A stretch of 64,000 bases of DNA from positions 1,764,001-1,828,000 of the forward strand of contig NZ_CP032405.1 of the NCBI RefSeq assembly GCF_016806065.1. Reading direction: 5' to 3'. The notes below the pieces were generated by a model. The model had not been told where the DNA came from. It searched no databases and was given only the letters and a program-made list of their open reading frames with translations. The stretch comes from Rhizobium rosettiformans. GTDB taxonomy: Bacteria; Pseudomonadota; Alphaproteobacteria; Rhizobiales; Rhizobiaceae. Made by a program: the position numbers and the translations under genes. Shown piece by piece: positions 18,314-27,076 of the stretch. Position 1 is the first letter of the stretch. Every line of letters starts with the position of its first letter.

Positions 18314-19087
18314 ATGTCATTTGAAACCCTGCTGATCGAACGGCGCGACCGCGTTGCGCTGGTGACGCTGAACCGGCCCCAGGCGCTGAATGCCCTGAAC
18401 TCGACGGTCATGCGCGAGCTCAGCCAACTCTTGAGCGAACTGCAGGCCGACGTGAGCGTCGGCGCCGTGGTGCTCACGGGCTCGGAAAAGGCCTTCGCTG
18501 CCGGTGCTGACATCAAGGAAATGCAGTCGCTTGGTTTCGTCGACACCTATACCGGTGACTTCATCGGCGGATGGGACCATATTGCCGGCTTCCGCAAGCC
18601 CTTCATTGCTGCCGTCTCCGGTTTTGCCCTCGGCGGTGGCTGCGAGCTCGCGATGATGTGCGACTTCATCATCGCCTCGAAGACCGCGAAGTTCGGCCAG
18701 CCCGAGATCACCCTTGGCATCATTCCCGGCATGGGCGGCTCCCAGCGCCTGACCCGCGCCGTCGGAAAGGCAAAGGCCATGGATCTCTGCCTGACCGGTC
18801 GCATGATGGATGCCGCGGAAGCGGAAAGTGCCGGTCTGGTAGCGCGCGTTGTCGAGCCCGAGCGCCTGCTGGACGAGGCGCTGGAAGCCGCGGCCAAGAT
18901 TGCCTCCTTCTCTCTCCCGTCAGTGATGATGGCGAAGGAAGCCGTGAACCGCGCCTTCGAGCAGACCCTGGGTGAAGGATTGCGCTTCGAGCGCCGGCTG
19001 TTTCATTCCCTGTTTGCGACCGAGGATCAGAAGGAGGGCATGGCGGCCTTCGTCGAGAAGCGGAAGCCCGCCTTCAAGCACAGATAA
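18314..19087 (+). CDS. Enoyl-CoA hydratase
   Basis: The 257-residue crotonase-fold enzyme adds water to trans-2-enoyl-CoA in fatty acid beta-oxidation. The oxyanion-hole segment [11 protein letters not shown] and the [15 protein letters not shown] region are present, with the two catalytic glutamates in CELAMMCD and [13 protein letters not shown]. The ATG at 18314 directly follows a GGAGGAGGAA site, ruling out the upstream GTG. It lies 27 bases after mutM, so the two may be co-transcribed. Confidence 0.92.
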   Translation: MSFETLLIERRDRVALVTLNRPQALNALNSTVMRELSQLLSELQADVSVGAVVLTGSEKAFAAGADIKEMQSLGFVDTYTGDFIGGWDHIAGFRKPFIAAVSGFALGGGCELAMMCDFIIASKTAKFGQPEITLGIIPGMGGSQRLTRAVGKAKAMDLCLTGRMMDAAEAESAGLVARVVEPERLLDEALEAAAKIASFSLPSVMMAKEAVNRAFEQTLGEGLRFERRLFHSLFATEDQKEGMAAFVEKRKPAFKHR

Positions 19088-19121
19088 GCGCAAGGGAAGG
19101 CGCGTTATCTGCAGAATCCGC

Positions 19122-19150
19122 GTTGACGCATTCGCGCTTTCCCGCTATAT
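19122..19150 (+). promoter_or_regulatory. Sigma-70-type promoter for rpsT
   Basis: GTTGAC (19122-19127) and CTATAT (19145-19150) are spaced by exactly 17 bases, close to the rhizobial housekeeping consensus CTTGAC-N17-CTATAT. It would give a leader of about 120 bases before the rpsT start. Confidence 0.75.
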
Positions 19151-19163
19151 GCCCGCCCACGGT

Positions 19164-19231
19164 TGGGAAAGCCGATGCGCTTTTCCCATGAAACAGCTCC
19201 CCAAGTGCTGGTATGGCAGGTCGCAACGACC
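19164..19231 (+). promoter_or_regulatory. Two hairpins in the rpsT leader
   Basis: TGGGAAA (19164-19170) pairs with TTTCCCA (19182-19188), and GGTCG (19219-19223) pairs with CGACC (19227-19231) over a 3-nt loop. Both fall inside the predicted rpsT leader. Ribosomal protein S20 represses its own translation in E. coli, so a structured leader is plausible here, but no specific match was recognised. Confidence 0.35.
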
Positions 19232-19276
19232 CGACGCGGCGATGGTGGGCTTTGGTTTGAATTCGAGAGAGGCATC

Positions 19277-19543
19277 ATGGCCAACACAACTTCGGCGAAG
19301 AAGGCGACCCGCAAGATCGCTGCCCGTACTGCAGTCAACAAGGCTCGTCGTTCGCGGGTCCGTGGTTTCATTCGCAAGGTCGAAGAAGCCATCGCTTCCG
19401 GCGACGCTGCTGTCGCCAAGGACGCCCTTCAGGCAGCTCAGCCTGAGATCCAGCGCGCTGCCACCAAGGGTGTGGTTCACGCCAACACGGCATCGCGGAA
19501 GATCTCGCGTCTGGCCGCTCGTGTGAAGGCCCTGGCTGTCTAA
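19277..19543 (+). CDS. rpsT: 30S ribosomal protein S20
   Basis: S20 binds 16S rRNA in the small subunit body. The 88-residue, lysine- and arginine-rich protein begins [13 protein letters not shown] and is helical throughout, the usual S20 length and composition. The ATG at 19277 has GAGAG just upstream; the open frame before it has no S20 character. A strong promoter lies upstream and an intrinsic terminator follows, so it is transcribed alone. Confidence 0.95.
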   Translation: MANTTSAKKATRKIAARTAVNKARRSRVRGFIRKVEEAIASGDAAVAKDALQAAQPEIQRAATKGVVHANTASRKISRLAARVKALAV

Positions 19544-19574
19544 TTTTAGACACCTTTCTGACATTTTTCGAAGA

Positions 19575-19598
19575 GCCTGGCGTCGCGCCGGGCTTTTT
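19575..19598 (+). terminator. Intrinsic terminator after rpsT
   Basis: GCCTGGCG and CGCCGGGC form an 8-bp stem with one T-G wobble and a TCG loop, followed directly by TTTTT. It is 31 bases after the rpsT stop codon. Confidence 0.85.
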
Positions 19599-19758
19599 GT
19601 CGTTGTTGCTTACGATTATTGAAAATTGATGTTTTAGAGTTTTCTGCTGCGCTGCATCTTGTCAGTCCGATGACATGAAAAACACAATGATTTCATATGG
19701 TTGTGGGAGGTGCCGCGGAGCGGGGTACCTTCTTGCTGGGGCGGATTGGCCCCCTTAC

Positions 19759-19884
19759 GAGTCAAGAGAAATTTTATTTTTTCGCATTGCCAACGCCTCA
19801 TCTTGTGCCCGTTTGGGAATCTCCTTGATTCAAAAGCGATTCTTTTTCGCCCGAATGTGACGCTAAAATGAAGTACGAAGAGTC
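19759..19884. promoter_or_regulatory. Cluster of five GANTC (CcrM) methylation sites upstream of dnaA
   Basis: GANTC occurs at 19759, 19817, 19827, 19838 and 19880, five times in 126 bases where about 0.5 would be expected by chance. CcrM methylates the adenine in GANTC and is tied to the cell cycle in alphaproteobacteria; in Caulobacter the methylation state of GANTC sites influences dnaA transcription. The cluster sits just upstream of the dnaA promoter candidate. Confidence 0.6.
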
Positions 19885-19919
19885 AATGGTCCAAGCGCCC
19901 GATAGCCTAAAAATCGGTG

Positions 19920-19948
19920 TTGATCTTGGCTTTTGATCCTGCCTTAAT
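19920..19948 (+). promoter_or_regulatory. Candidate dnaA promoter
   Basis: TTGATC (19920-19925) and CTTAAT (19943-19948) are separated by 17 bases. If used, it gives dnaA a leader of about 400 nt. Other promoters closer to the gene cannot be excluded. Confidence 0.4.
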
Positions 19949-20002
19949 GTTTCTCAGCAAGAGGCCAGCCAATGGCCGAAAACGATGGTCCGGACGGCAG
20001 CA

Positions 20003-20017
20003 ATGTCATCGTGACAT
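20003..20017. repeat. Small inverted repeat in the dnaA leader
   Basis: ATGTCA and TGACAT flank a TCG loop, a perfect 6-bp stem. It could form a leader hairpin or a protein site; nothing distinguishes the two. Confidence 0.35.
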
Positions 20018-20156
20018 GTCGCTCTTGCCGGGGCGGAGTGTTTCCATTCCGTTTTCTCATAAAGTGATCGACATTGCATCGGAAACTTGGCTGTTTCCGC
20101 GTGATGGCGGTTTTGCGCCTTGATGGTGGCCGGTGGCCACGACAAGGACAAGGATG

Positions 20157-20179
20157 TGCGGCATGACGAGGATGCCGCA
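20157..20179. repeat. Perfect 8-bp inverted repeat in the dnaA leader
   Basis: TGCGGCAT (20157-20164) and ATGCCGCA (20172-20179) flank a 7-base spacer, 175 bases before the dnaA start codon. It may be a dyad operator or an RNA hairpin in the leader. No T run follows, so it is not an intrinsic terminator. Confidence 0.45.
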
Positions 20180-20354
20180 TGTATGGGCACTGCGATTGTC
20201 GTGAGGGGGCGATGGCAAGTTGAGCCGGCTTTTGGCTGAAGTCGGCACGATGTGTTCGGGGACTGTCGATCCCCTGGGATCGACGAGAGATGAAGCGGCT
20301 GTCGGGCGGCAATGGACGCGCCCGGCACCTGGAATGAATTTGGAAGGCGGCAAA

Positions 20355-21905
20355 ATGCATATGAACTCTATGACGGCCGGTGCGTTGGCGAACGGAGACA
20401 ATGCACATTCGGCGCTCGGCGCCGCATGCTCCGAAGGGGCAGGAGACAATGCCGAGATGAAGCATGATGCTCTGTTTGAACGTTTCAGCAAGCGGTTGAA
20501 GGCTCAGGTTGGTGTAGACGTGTACCAGAGCTGGTTTGGGCGCCTGAAGCTCCATTCCGCATCGAAAAGCGTGGTACGCCTGACCGTACCGACAACCTTT
20601 CTGAAGTCTTGGATCAACAACCGTTACCTCGACCTGATCACGTCGATCTTCCAGGCTGAAGATCCGTCGATCCTGAAGGTCGAAATCATGGTGCGCAGCG
20701 CCAGCCGCAGCACCCGGGGCCCTGTCGTCGAGGAGCGTTCGGTCGGATCGGAAGTCAGCCAGCCGGCTTCGCCGCGCAGGGCCGGACCGCAGACCGTCGG
20801 CCAGATCGCCTCGGCCCAGACCCAGGCACCGTCGAACGCACGTACCACGCAGGCAGGTCCGCTGTTCGGCTCGCCACTCGACAGCCGCTACACCTTCGAT
20901 GGTTTCGTGGAAGGTTCCTCGAACCGCGTGGCTCTCGCCGCTGCCAAGACGATCGCTGAGGCCGGTGCCGGCGCCGTGCGCTTCAACCCGCTCTTCATCC
21001 ATTCCTCTGTCGGCCTCGGCAAGACGCACCTGTTGCAGGCCATCGCCAATGCTGCGATCCAGAGTTCGCGCCAGCCGCGCGTTGTCTACCTGACCGCCGA
21101 ATACTTCATGTGGCGTTTCGCAACCGCGATCCGCGACAATGATGCCCTGACGCTGAAGGATTCGCTGCGCAATATCGATCTCCTGATCATCGACGACATG
21201 CAGTTCCTGCAGGGCAAGATGATCCAGCATGAGTTCTGCCACCTCTTGAATATGCTGCTCGATAGCGCCAAGCAGGTCGTCGTCGCCGCTGACCGTGCGC
21301 CTTGGGAACTGGAATCGCTCGATCCGCGTGTCCGTTCGCGCCTCCAGGGTGGCGTAGCCATCGAGATGGAAGCGCCTGACTACGACATGCGCCTCGACAT
21401 GATGAAGTCGCGGCTCGACGTCGCCCGCAAGGACGATCCGTCGATCGATATTCCCGCCGAGATCCTGGAGCATGTTGCCCGCAACATCACCAGCAGCGGC
21501 CGCGACCTGGAAGGCGCGTTCAACCAGCTGCTCTTCCGCCGCTCCTTCGAGCCGAACCTGTCGATCGAGCGCGTGGACGAACTGCTCGCTCACCTCGTCG
21601 GCGCCGGTGACCAGAAGCGCGTTCGCATCGAAGACATTCAGCGCGTTGTCGCCCGCCATTACAACGTCTCGCGCCAGGAACTGGTGTCGAACCGCCGCAC
21701 CCGCGTCATCGTCAAGCCACGCCAGATCGCGATGTATCTGTCGAAGACGCTCACCCCGCGCTCCTTCCCGGAGATCGGCCGTCGCTTCGGTGGTCGTGAC
21801 CACACGACGGTCTTGCACGCGGTTCGCAAGATCGAGGAACTGATCTCGGCCGATCAGAAACTGTCGCAGGAAATCGAGCTTCTGCGTCGTCTGATCAACG
21901 AGTAA
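20355..21905 (+). CDS. dnaA: Chromosomal replication initiator DnaA
   Basis: DnaA is the AAA+ ATPase that opens the replication origin. The 516-residue protein has an N-terminal interaction domain starting near [16 protein letters not shown], a variable linker, Walker A GLGKTH (about residue 220), Walker [10 protein letters not shown] (about 276) and the DNA-binding signature [11 protein letters not shown] (about 480). The ATG at 20355 has GGAAGG seven bases upstream; other in-frame ATGs at 20334 and 20361 are possible because the N-terminus is poorly conserved. A strong terminator follows. Upstream GANTC sites suggest cell-cycle control. Confidence 0.94.
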   Translation: MHMNSMTAGALANGDNAHSALGAACSEGAGDNAEMKHDALFERFSKRLKAQVGVDVYQSWFGRLKLHSASKSVVRLTVPTTFLKSWINNRYLDLITSIFQAEDPSILKVEIMVRSASRSTRGPVVEERSVGSEVSQPASPRRAGPQTVGQIASAQTQAPSNARTTQAGPLFGSPLDSRYTFDGFVEGSSNRVALAAAKTIAEAGAGAVRFNPLFIHSSVGLGKTHLLQAIANAAIQSSRQPRVVYLTAEYFMWRFATAIRDNDALTLKDSLRNIDLLIIDDMQFLQGKMIQHEFCHLLNMLLDSAKQVVVAADRAPWELESLDPRVRSRLQGGVAIEMEAPDYDMRLDMMKSRLDVARKDDPSIDIPAEILEHVARNITSSGRDLEGAFNQLLFRRSFEPNLSIERVDELLAHLVGAGDQKRVRIEDIQRVVARHYNVSRQELVSNRRTRVIVKPRQIAMYLSKTLTPRSFPEIGRRFGGRDHTTVLHAVRKIEELISADQKLSQEIELLRRLINE

Positions 21906-21927
21906 GCCTCCAAGCCGAACGTATAGT

Positions 21928-21965
21928 GCCACCGCGAATGCCATCCGGCGCGCGGTGGCTTTTTT
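21928..21965 (+). terminator. Intrinsic terminator after dnaA
   Basis: GCCACCGCG and CGCGGTGGC form a perfect 9-bp stem with a 14-nt loop, followed by TTTTTT. It lies 23 bases past the dnaA stop and just before the end of the convergent methyltransferase gene. Confidence 0.85.
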
Positions 21966-21981
21966 GTGCCCGCGCGCCGTT

Positions 21982-22719
21982 TCAGGCCCCGGCGATCGCG
22001 ATGATCTCGGGGCTGGTCTCGGAATAGGGGCTGCGATCCCACCAGCCGCGCAGGTCGACCTCGACAAACCCGGCAGTCCGGAGAAGGCGCTCGATGGTCT
22101 CGGCGGGCGCAAACCTCAGCCGGCTTTCGCTGACCAGCGTCTCGTCCGTGGCTTCGATCGTGAAGACCGCATCGAAGGTTACGTGTTCACCCTCGGCATC
22201 CTTGATCTGGTAGTAAACGTCGACCGGCCCGATGCCGGTGATGACCCGCTGTTCATGCGTCTTCTCCCGGGTCCAGCCTTCCCAGGCTCTGTTCAGCGGA
22301 TTGCGGCTTTCGAGGATCAGCTTGCCGCCAGGCGCCATGTGCCGGTGAATGTTGCGCAAGGCAGCCAGGGTTTCGGCATCGTCGGGAAAGACCTGGAAGA
22401 CGTGTCCCGTCATGATGGCGAGGTCGAAACGAGCAGGGAGTTCAAAGGTTGAGGCCGTCGCCTGGACCCAGTCGACAAGACAACACTCATCCTTAGCGCG
22501 CGCGACCTTCAGCATGCCCTCTGCCGGATCCACACCCGTGACCTTGTGCCCGCGCCGCGCCATCCTCAGCGTCACCGATCCCGTGCCGCAGCCGATGTCG
22601 AGGACACGGCAGGGCGCTTCGGGAAAGTTTTCATAGAAATCGCCGTCTCCGCCATGATGGTTGAAGGCGTCGTAGAGGCGGGCCATGTCGAACCGGGCAA
22701 AGGCGGGATCGACAGGCAT
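21982..22719 (-). CDS. Class I SAM-dependent methyltransferase
   Basis: The 245-residue protein has the Rossmann SAM-binding motif VLDIGCGTGSVTLRMA near residue 40 and a following acidic strand ending VTGVDPAEGM. The substrate is unknown; it resembles broad small-molecule methyltransferases. The ATG at 22719 has a GAGGAG site, while the in-frame ATG at 22743 would overlap hemW. It is the last gene of the leftward rph-VOC-rdgB-hemW run, 13 bases after hemW. Confidence 0.8.
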   Translation of the reverse strand: MPVDPAFARFDMARLYDAFNHHGGDGDFYENFPEAPCRVLDIGCGTGSVTLRMARRGHKVTGVDPAEGMLKVARAKDECCLVDWVQATASTFELPARFDLAIMTGHVFQVFPDDAETLAALRNIHRHMAPGGKLILESRNPLNRAWEGWTREKTHEQRVITGIGPVDVYYQIKDAEGEHVTFDAVFTIEATDETLVSESRLRFAPAETIERLLRTAGFVEVDLRGWWDRSPYSETSPEIIAIAGA

Positions 22720-22732
22720 CGTCTCTTTCTCC

Positions 22733-23914
22733 TCAGCAGGCAAGATCCGCGACGACGGCGTCCAGGATCAGCATGCCCGGCGGCGTGCAGCGAAGCCGCG
22801 AATTGCCGAGCCGCTCGATGAAACCCTGGTCCAGCAGGAACTGCTCCTTGTCCGGATCGGGATCGCGGCCGGAAAGCTGCTGCCACCGGGCAAGGTCAAC
22901 ACCCTCTCGCAGGCGAAGGCCCATGAGCAGAAGCTCGTCGGCCTGCGCCTCGTGATCGAGCTCCTCGCGTTCGATGATGCCATGGCCATTCTGCTCGACC
23001 GCCGTAAGCCAGGTCTCGGGGTGCCGCTCAGCGACGGTCGCGATCTTCGTCCGCCCCTGGGTGAGACGTCCATGCGCGCCTGGACCGATGCCGGCATAGT
23101 CGCCATAACGCCAGTAGGTGAGATTGTGGCGGCTCTCCGCACCCGGACGGGCGTGGTTGGAAACCTCATAGGCCGGCAGACCTTCGCGCGCAGTGATCTC
23201 CTGCGTCGCCTCGTAGAGTGTGGCCGCATGCTCGTCATCGGGGACGATCAGCTTGCCCGCCTTGTGCAGACCGTAAAATGCTGTGCCTTCCTCGATCGTC
23301 AGCTGGTAGAGCGAGAGATGGTCGACCGCGTAGGAAATCGCTTCCTTCAGCTCCCTCTCCCATGCTTCCACCGTCTGGTTGGGCCGGGCGTAAATCAGGT
23401 CGAAGGACATGCGCGGGAAGATCTCGCGCGCCAGTCGGATGGCTTTGAGCGCATCCGCCACGTCGTGCAGTCGTCCGAGGAACCTGAGGTCCGGATCGTT
23501 CAGCGCCTGCACCCCAAGCGAAACACGATTGACGCCGGCTGCCCGGTAGCCGTGGAAGCGGGTCGCCTCGACGCTGGACGGGTTCGCCTCCATGGTGATC
23601 TCGATACCATCGGGCATATGCCAGTTGGCCGCAATGCCGTCGAGGATCGCGCCGACCGTCGAGGGATCCATCAGCGATGGCGTACCACCGCCCATGAAGA
23701 CGCTGGTGACGGTCTTCGGCCCGGACATGGCCCGCACAGACTTCAGTTCGGCGAGAAAGGCGGCGACAAAGCGCGCCTGATCGACCGGCTGGTGCCGCAC
23801 ATGGCTGTTGAAGTCACAATACGGACACTTGGCCGCGCAGAAGGGCCAATGCACGTAGACCCCGAAACCGGGCTCGCCAGTGTCGGGCAGGAGCGTGAAA
23901 GGCCGTTCGGTCAA
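22733..23914 (-). CDS. hemW: Radical SAM heme chaperone HemW
   Basis: HemW is a coproporphyrinogen III oxidase-like radical SAM protein that hands heme to respiratory enzymes. The cluster motif CAAKCPYC (CxxxCxxC) and GGGTPS are present, and the 393-residue length suits HemW. Authentic HemN has further N-terminal residues that are missing here. A TTG at 23914 with GGAGG upstream is chosen, 4 bases after the rdgB stop; the longer frame to 23989 would overlap rdgB. Confidence 0.88.
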   Translation of the reverse strand: MTERPFTLLPDTGEPGFGVYVHWPFCAAKCPYCDFNSHVRHQPVDQARFVAAFLAELKSVRAMSGPKTVTSVFMGGGTPSLMDPSTVGAILDGIAANWHMPDGIEITMEANPSSVEATRFHGYRAAGVNRVSLGVQALNDPDLRFLGRLHDVADALKAIRLAREIFPRMSFDLIYARPNQTVEAWERELKEAISYAVDHLSLYQLTIEEGTAFYGLHKAGKLIVPDDEHAATLYEATQEITAREGLPAYEVSNHARPGAESRHNLTYWRYGDYAGIGPGAHGRLTQGRTKIATVAERHPETWLTAVEQNGHGIIEREELDHEAQADELLLMGLRLREGVDLARWQQLSGRDPDPDKEQFLLDQGFIERLGNSRLRCTPPGMLILDAVVADLAC

Positions 23915-23918
23915 GGCG

Positions 23919-24563
23919 TCATGCCTCCAGGCAGGTTTCGACGAAAAGCTTGAAGGCCCGGGCACGGTGCGACAGAGCCTCCGCATCACCCGGCTTCCAA
24001 CCGTGCTTCTCGTCCGCCGTCATCTCGCCGAAGGTGCGCGTATGTCCCTCGGGCTGGAAGACCGGGTCATAGCCGAAGCCGGCGGTGCCGCGCGGCGGCC
24101 AGGCAACCACGCCCTCGACCTCGCCACGGAAGAATTCCGTATGACCATCCGGCCAGGCGAGGCAGAGCACGCTGACGAAGCGACAGGTCCTCTGAGCCGC
24201 ATCCGTCGCGCCGCGCTCTTGGAGAGCCTTCTCGACCTTCTCCATCGCCATCTGGAAATCGCGGCTGCCATCCTCGCGCTCGGCCCAGTTCGCCGTATAG
24301 ACGCCCGGAGCGCCGTCGAGCGCATCGATGACGAGACCACTGTCGTCGGAGAGCGCAGGCAGCCCCGAAGCCTTAGCCGAGGCCAGCGCCTTGATCGCGG
24401 CGTTTTCCTCGAAGGTCGTGCCAGTCTCGTCAGGCTCGACGAAATTTAGGTCCTTCGCGGACTTGGCCGAAAAGCCGAAGGGGCCGATCAGATCGGCGAT
24501 CTCGGCGATCTTGCCGGCATTGTGGCTGGCAACGATAATCGTGCGGGTGTCGAGTTTGCGCAT
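23919..24563 (-). CDS. rdgB: Non-canonical purine NTP pyrophosphatase (ITPase)
   Basis: RdgB hydrolyses dITP, ITP and XTP to the monophosphates, keeping deaminated purines out of DNA and RNA. The 214-residue protein opens with the nucleotide-binding segment [14 protein letters not shown] and has the [13 protein letters not shown] active-site motif and FGYDPVF. The rph-rdgB-hemW order is usual in alphaproteobacteria. It is tightly spaced with both neighbours. Confidence 0.94.
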   Translation of the reverse strand: MRKLDTRTIIVASHNAGKIAEIADLIGPFGFSAKSAKDLNFVEPDETGTTFEENAAIKALASAKASGLPALSDDSGLVIDALDGAPGVYTANWAEREDGSRDFQMAMEKVEKALQERGATDAAQRTCRFVSVLCLAWPDGHTEFFRGEVEGVVAWPPRGTAGFGYDPVFQPEGHTRTFGEMTADEKHGWKPGDAEALSHRARAFKLFVETCLEA

Positions 24564-24576
24564 GCGATAGGTCCGT

Positions 24577-24981
24577 TCAAGAAGTCCAAAGGGTGCGGGT
24601 TGCGCATTCCAGGCTGTTTCCGGCCGGATCGCGGAAGTAGATCGAGCATGCGCCGTTCGGCCATGTCAGTTCGGATTCGACCGGTATGCCGGCCTGCTGC
24701 AGCCGGCTGCGCATGGCATCGAGATCGTCGTGACGGACGATGAAACAGACATGGCCAGGGCCCCTCGTCCCGTGGGTCGGGACGGGGAAGGGGTCATTGG
24801 CGATGGGCTTTTGCGTTTCTGCCGGATTGAAGATCAGAAGGACGCCGGACCCGCACCGATAAAAGATATGCCGGTTGCCGCCACGGCGGATCTTTTCCAG
24901 ACCGAGGACGCCGTCATAAAACGCCTCCGCCTTGTCCAGATCGTCCGCATAGAGTGCGGTTTCGAGTATCCCTTCGATCAT
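24577..24981 (-). CDS. VOC family protein (glyoxalase/bleomycin-resistance fold)
   Basis: The 134-residue protein contains paired beta-alpha-beta-beta-beta modules of the vicinal oxygen chelate fold. Visible features are the start [21 protein letters not shown] and GPGHVCFIV, and a metal-ligand-like glutamate near the end in [12 protein letters not shown] proteins range from lyases to resistance proteins, so no reaction is named. It is inserted between rph and rdgB, which are adjacent in many relatives, and has a GAAGAAGG site. Confidence 0.78.
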   Translation of the reverse strand: MIEGILETALYADDLDKAEAFYDGVLGLEKIRRGGNRHIFYRCGSGVLLIFNPAETQKPIANDPFPVPTHGTRGPGHVCFIVRHDDLDAMRSRLQQAGIPVESELTWPNGACSIYFRDPAGNSLECATRTLWTS

Positions 24982-24994
24982 GCGGCCCTTCTTC

Positions 24995-25711
24995 TCAGGC
25001 GATTGTCTGCTTCTGCAGCGCTACCAGTTCGTCGATGCCGTTGCGCGCCAGACCAAGCAGCGTCAGGAACTCGTCCTGGCTGAACGGCTTGCCTTCGGCC
25101 GTGCCCTGGATCTCGACGATGCCGCCGGAGCCGGTCATCACGAAGTTGGCGTCCGTTTCGGCAGCCGAGTCTTCCAGATAGTCGAGGTCGATCACAGGCT
25201 GGCTTGCGAAGATGCCGCATGAAACGGCCGCGATATGATCCTTGAGGACCTTCTCGACCTTGATCATGCTGCGGGCTTCCATCCACTTCAGGCAGTCATG
25301 CAGGGCTATGAAGGCGCCGGTGATTGCCGCCGTGCGCGTGCCGCCATCCGCCTGGATAACGTCGCAGTCGATCGAGATCTGGCGTTCGCCGAGGGCCTCC
25401 AGATCGACGATTGCCCGGAGCGACCGCCCGATGAGGCGCTGGATTTCCTGCGTACGACCGCTTTGCTTGCCCGAGGCGGCCTCGCGCTTCATGCGGTCGC
25501 CGGTGGCACGCGGCAGCATGCCGTATTCCGCCGTCACCCAGCCTTTGCCGGAATTGCGCAGCCACGGCGGGGTCTTTTCTTCCAGGCTCGCCGTGCACAG
25601 CACATGCGTGTCGCCGAACTTCACCAGGCAGGAGCCTTCTGCATGCTTGGAAAAGTTGCGCTCGAACGAAACCTTGCGCATTTGATCGGTTTTTCTGCCG
25701 GATGGCCGCAT
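24995..25711 (-). CDS. rph: Ribonuclease PH
   Basis: RNase PH is a phosphate-dependent 3'-5' exonuclease that trims tRNA 3' ends. The 238-residue protein opens [12 protein letters not shown] and has the catalytic-region sequences [14 protein letters not shown] and [21 protein letters not shown]. The ATG at 25711 has AGGAG upstream; the frame extending to 25765 is not conserved. It heads the leftward operon and is divergent from hrcA. Confidence 0.94.
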   Translation of the reverse strand: MRPSGRKTDQMRKVSFERNFSKHAEGSCLVKFGDTHVLCTASLEEKTPPWLRNSGKGWVTAEYGMLPRATGDRMKREAASGKQSGRTQEIQRLIGRSLRAIVDLEALGERQISIDCDVIQADGGTRTAAITGAFIALHDCLKWMEARSMIKVEKVLKDHIAAVSCGIFASQPVIDLDYLEDSAAETDANFVMTGSGGIVEIQGTAEGKPFSQDEFLTLLGLARNGIDELVALQKQTIA

Positions 25712-25815
25712 TGCAATCTCCTGGGTTGTCAGTTGCCTTCTAAGGATCGAGCAGCGTATTTGCAAAGAAAAACCATGCCGCAGCGCAGAGAGCCTCGTGC
25801 GTGGTGAAATACCCC

Positions 25816-25844
25816 TTGGTCATCTTGGAAGCAGTGATTATATT
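25816..25844 (+). promoter_or_regulatory. Candidate sigma-70 promoter for hrcA
   Basis: TTGGTC (25816-25821) and TATATT (25839-25844) are separated by 17 bases, 23 bases before the hrcA start. No CIRCE repeat (TTAGCACTC-N9-GAGTGCTAA) was seen here, so hrcA is not obviously self-regulated. Confidence 0.5.
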
Positions 25845-25867
25845 TCCAGCATGAAACTTCTGAGATC

Positions 25868-26971
25868 ATGTTCGCTCCGATAATGGCATCACCGAAGACG
25901 ACCGTCGCAGACGTTTCCGCATCCCTGGACGATCGCTCCCGGGAGGTCTTTCGCCGTATCGTCGAGACCTATCTCGACAGCGGTGATCCGCTCGGTTCGC
26001 GCAATCTTTCACGCCTGCTGCCCATGTCGCTGTCGCCGGCCTCTGTGCGCAACGTCATGAGCGATCTCGAAGAACTCGGCCTCATCTATGCGCCGCATAT
26101 CAGCGCCGGGCGCCTGCCCACGCAGGCCGGCCTGCGCTTCTTCGTCGACGCCTTCATGCAGATCGGCGATCTTTCCGAAGGCGAGCGGGACGAAATCGAA
26201 CGTCAGATCAGGCCTTCCAGCGCCGATCAGCCGATGGAAGCCATGCTGACCGAGGCAAGCCGCATGCTGTCCGGCCTGTCGCGCGGCGCCGGCCTCGTCA
26301 TCTCGGCGAAGAACGACCCGGTGCTCAAGCATGTCGAATTCATCCGGCTCGAACCGACCAAGGCACTCGCTGTCCTCGTCGGAGAGCATAATCAGGTCGA
26401 GAATCGCATCATCGAACTGCCGGCAGGTGTCACCGCCTCGCAGTTGACCGAAGCGGCCAATTTCCTGAACGCCAACCTGACCGGCCAGACTCTGCGCGAA
26501 CTGCGTGGCCAGATCGAAAACCTGAAGGCCCAGGTGGCGACAGAGCTCGACACCCTGTCACAGGATCTAGTCGAACGTGGCATCGCCGTGTGGTCGGGCG
26601 AAGTGGCGGAAAAACAGCCGGCCCGCCTGATCGTCCGCGGTCGCGCCAATCTGCTCGAAGGTCTCGCCGGCTCCGAGGACATCGATCGCCTGCGCCTGCT
26701 CTTCGACGATCTAGAGCGGAAGGAAAGCTTGATCGAAATCCTTGATCTGGCCGAAAGCGGCCCGGGGGTCCGGATCTTCATCGGATCGGAAAACAAGCTT
26801 TTCTCGCTTTCCGGTTCCTCGTTGATCGTAGCACCCTATCGTGATGGCGAAGACCGTATCGTCGGCGCCGTCGGCGTGATCGGTCCGACCCGCCTCAACT
26901 ATTCGCGCATCGTGCCGATGGTCGATTACACCGCACAGCTGATGGCGAGGCTCTCGCGCGGCGCGCGGTAA
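25868..26971 (+). CDS. hrcA: Heat-inducible transcription repressor HrcA
   Basis: HrcA represses chaperone genes through CIRCE elements and is released when GroEL is busy. The 367-residue protein has a winged-helix N-terminus ([20 protein letters not shown] and [17 protein letters not shown]) and a long GAF-like C-terminal domain. The ATG at 25868 is used; an in-frame ATG at 25883 is equally supported by weak ribosome sites. It precedes grpE, the common alphaproteobacterial order. Confidence 0.93.
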   Translation: MFAPIMASPKTTVADVSASLDDRSREVFRRIVETYLDSGDPLGSRNLSRLLPMSLSPASVRNVMSDLEELGLIYAPHISAGRLPTQAGLRFFVDAFMQIGDLSEGERDEIERQIRPSSADQPMEAMLTEASRMLSGLSRGAGLVISAKNDPVLKHVEFIRLEPTKALAVLVGEHNQVENRIIELPAGVTASQLTEAANFLNANLTGQTLRELRGQIENLKAQVATELDTLSQDLVERGIAVWSGEVAEKQPARLIVRGRANLLEGLAGSEDIDRLRLLFDDLERKESLIEILDLAESGPGVRIFIGSENKLFSLSGSSLIVAPYRDGEDRIVGAVGVIGPTRLNYSRIVPMVDYTAQLMARLSRGAR

Positions 26972-26990
26972 GCCAATTTCCCCACAAACC

Positions 26991-27018
26991 CTTGATTTTT
27001 TCTCGTCAAACCCTGATA
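26991..27018 (+). promoter_or_regulatory. RpoH-type heat-shock promoter for grpE
   Basis: CTTGATT (26991-26997) and CCCTGATA (27011-27018) are spaced by 13 bases, close to the sigma-32 consensus CTTGAAA-N11/16-CCCCATNT. It lies 58 bases before the grpE start, downstream of the hrcA stop. Confidence 0.5.
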
Positions 27019-27076
27019 TCGGGCACGCATTCGAAAGCTTTGAGCTTCGAAAACGAGACATCATCCGGAGAACGTC

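Larger units (their letters stand above)
19544..20354 (+). other. 811-bp gap between rpsT and dnaA
   Basis: This is the longest gene-free stretch in the window. It holds the rpsT terminator (19575-19598), five GANTC sites (19759-19884), a promoter candidate (19920-19948) and two inverted repeats (20003-20017 and 20157-20179). A 61-codon open frame at 19675-19860 has no ribosome site or recognisable product. I saw no DnaA box (TTATNCACA), so it does not look like the replication origin. It is less GC-rich than its surroundings between about 19.6 and 19.95 kb. Confidence 0.6.

Noticed and set aside
19675..19860. A possible 61-codon gene between rpsT and dnaA
   Set aside because: It has no ribosome site, its composition is unlike its neighbours and it overlaps the GANTC cluster; it is more likely regulatory DNA.
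19544..20354. Replication origin next to dnaA
   Set aside because: No DnaA boxes or AT-rich 13-mers were seen, and in Rhizobiales the chromosomal origin usually lies elsewhere.
23912..23989. A longer hemW starting at 23989
   Set aside because: It would overlap 71 bases of rdgB and add residues with no HemW similarity; the TTG at 23914 has a good ribosome site.
25712..25867. A CIRCE element in front of hrcA
   Set aside because: No TTAGCACTC/GAGTGCTAA repeat is present in the rph-hrcA gap.
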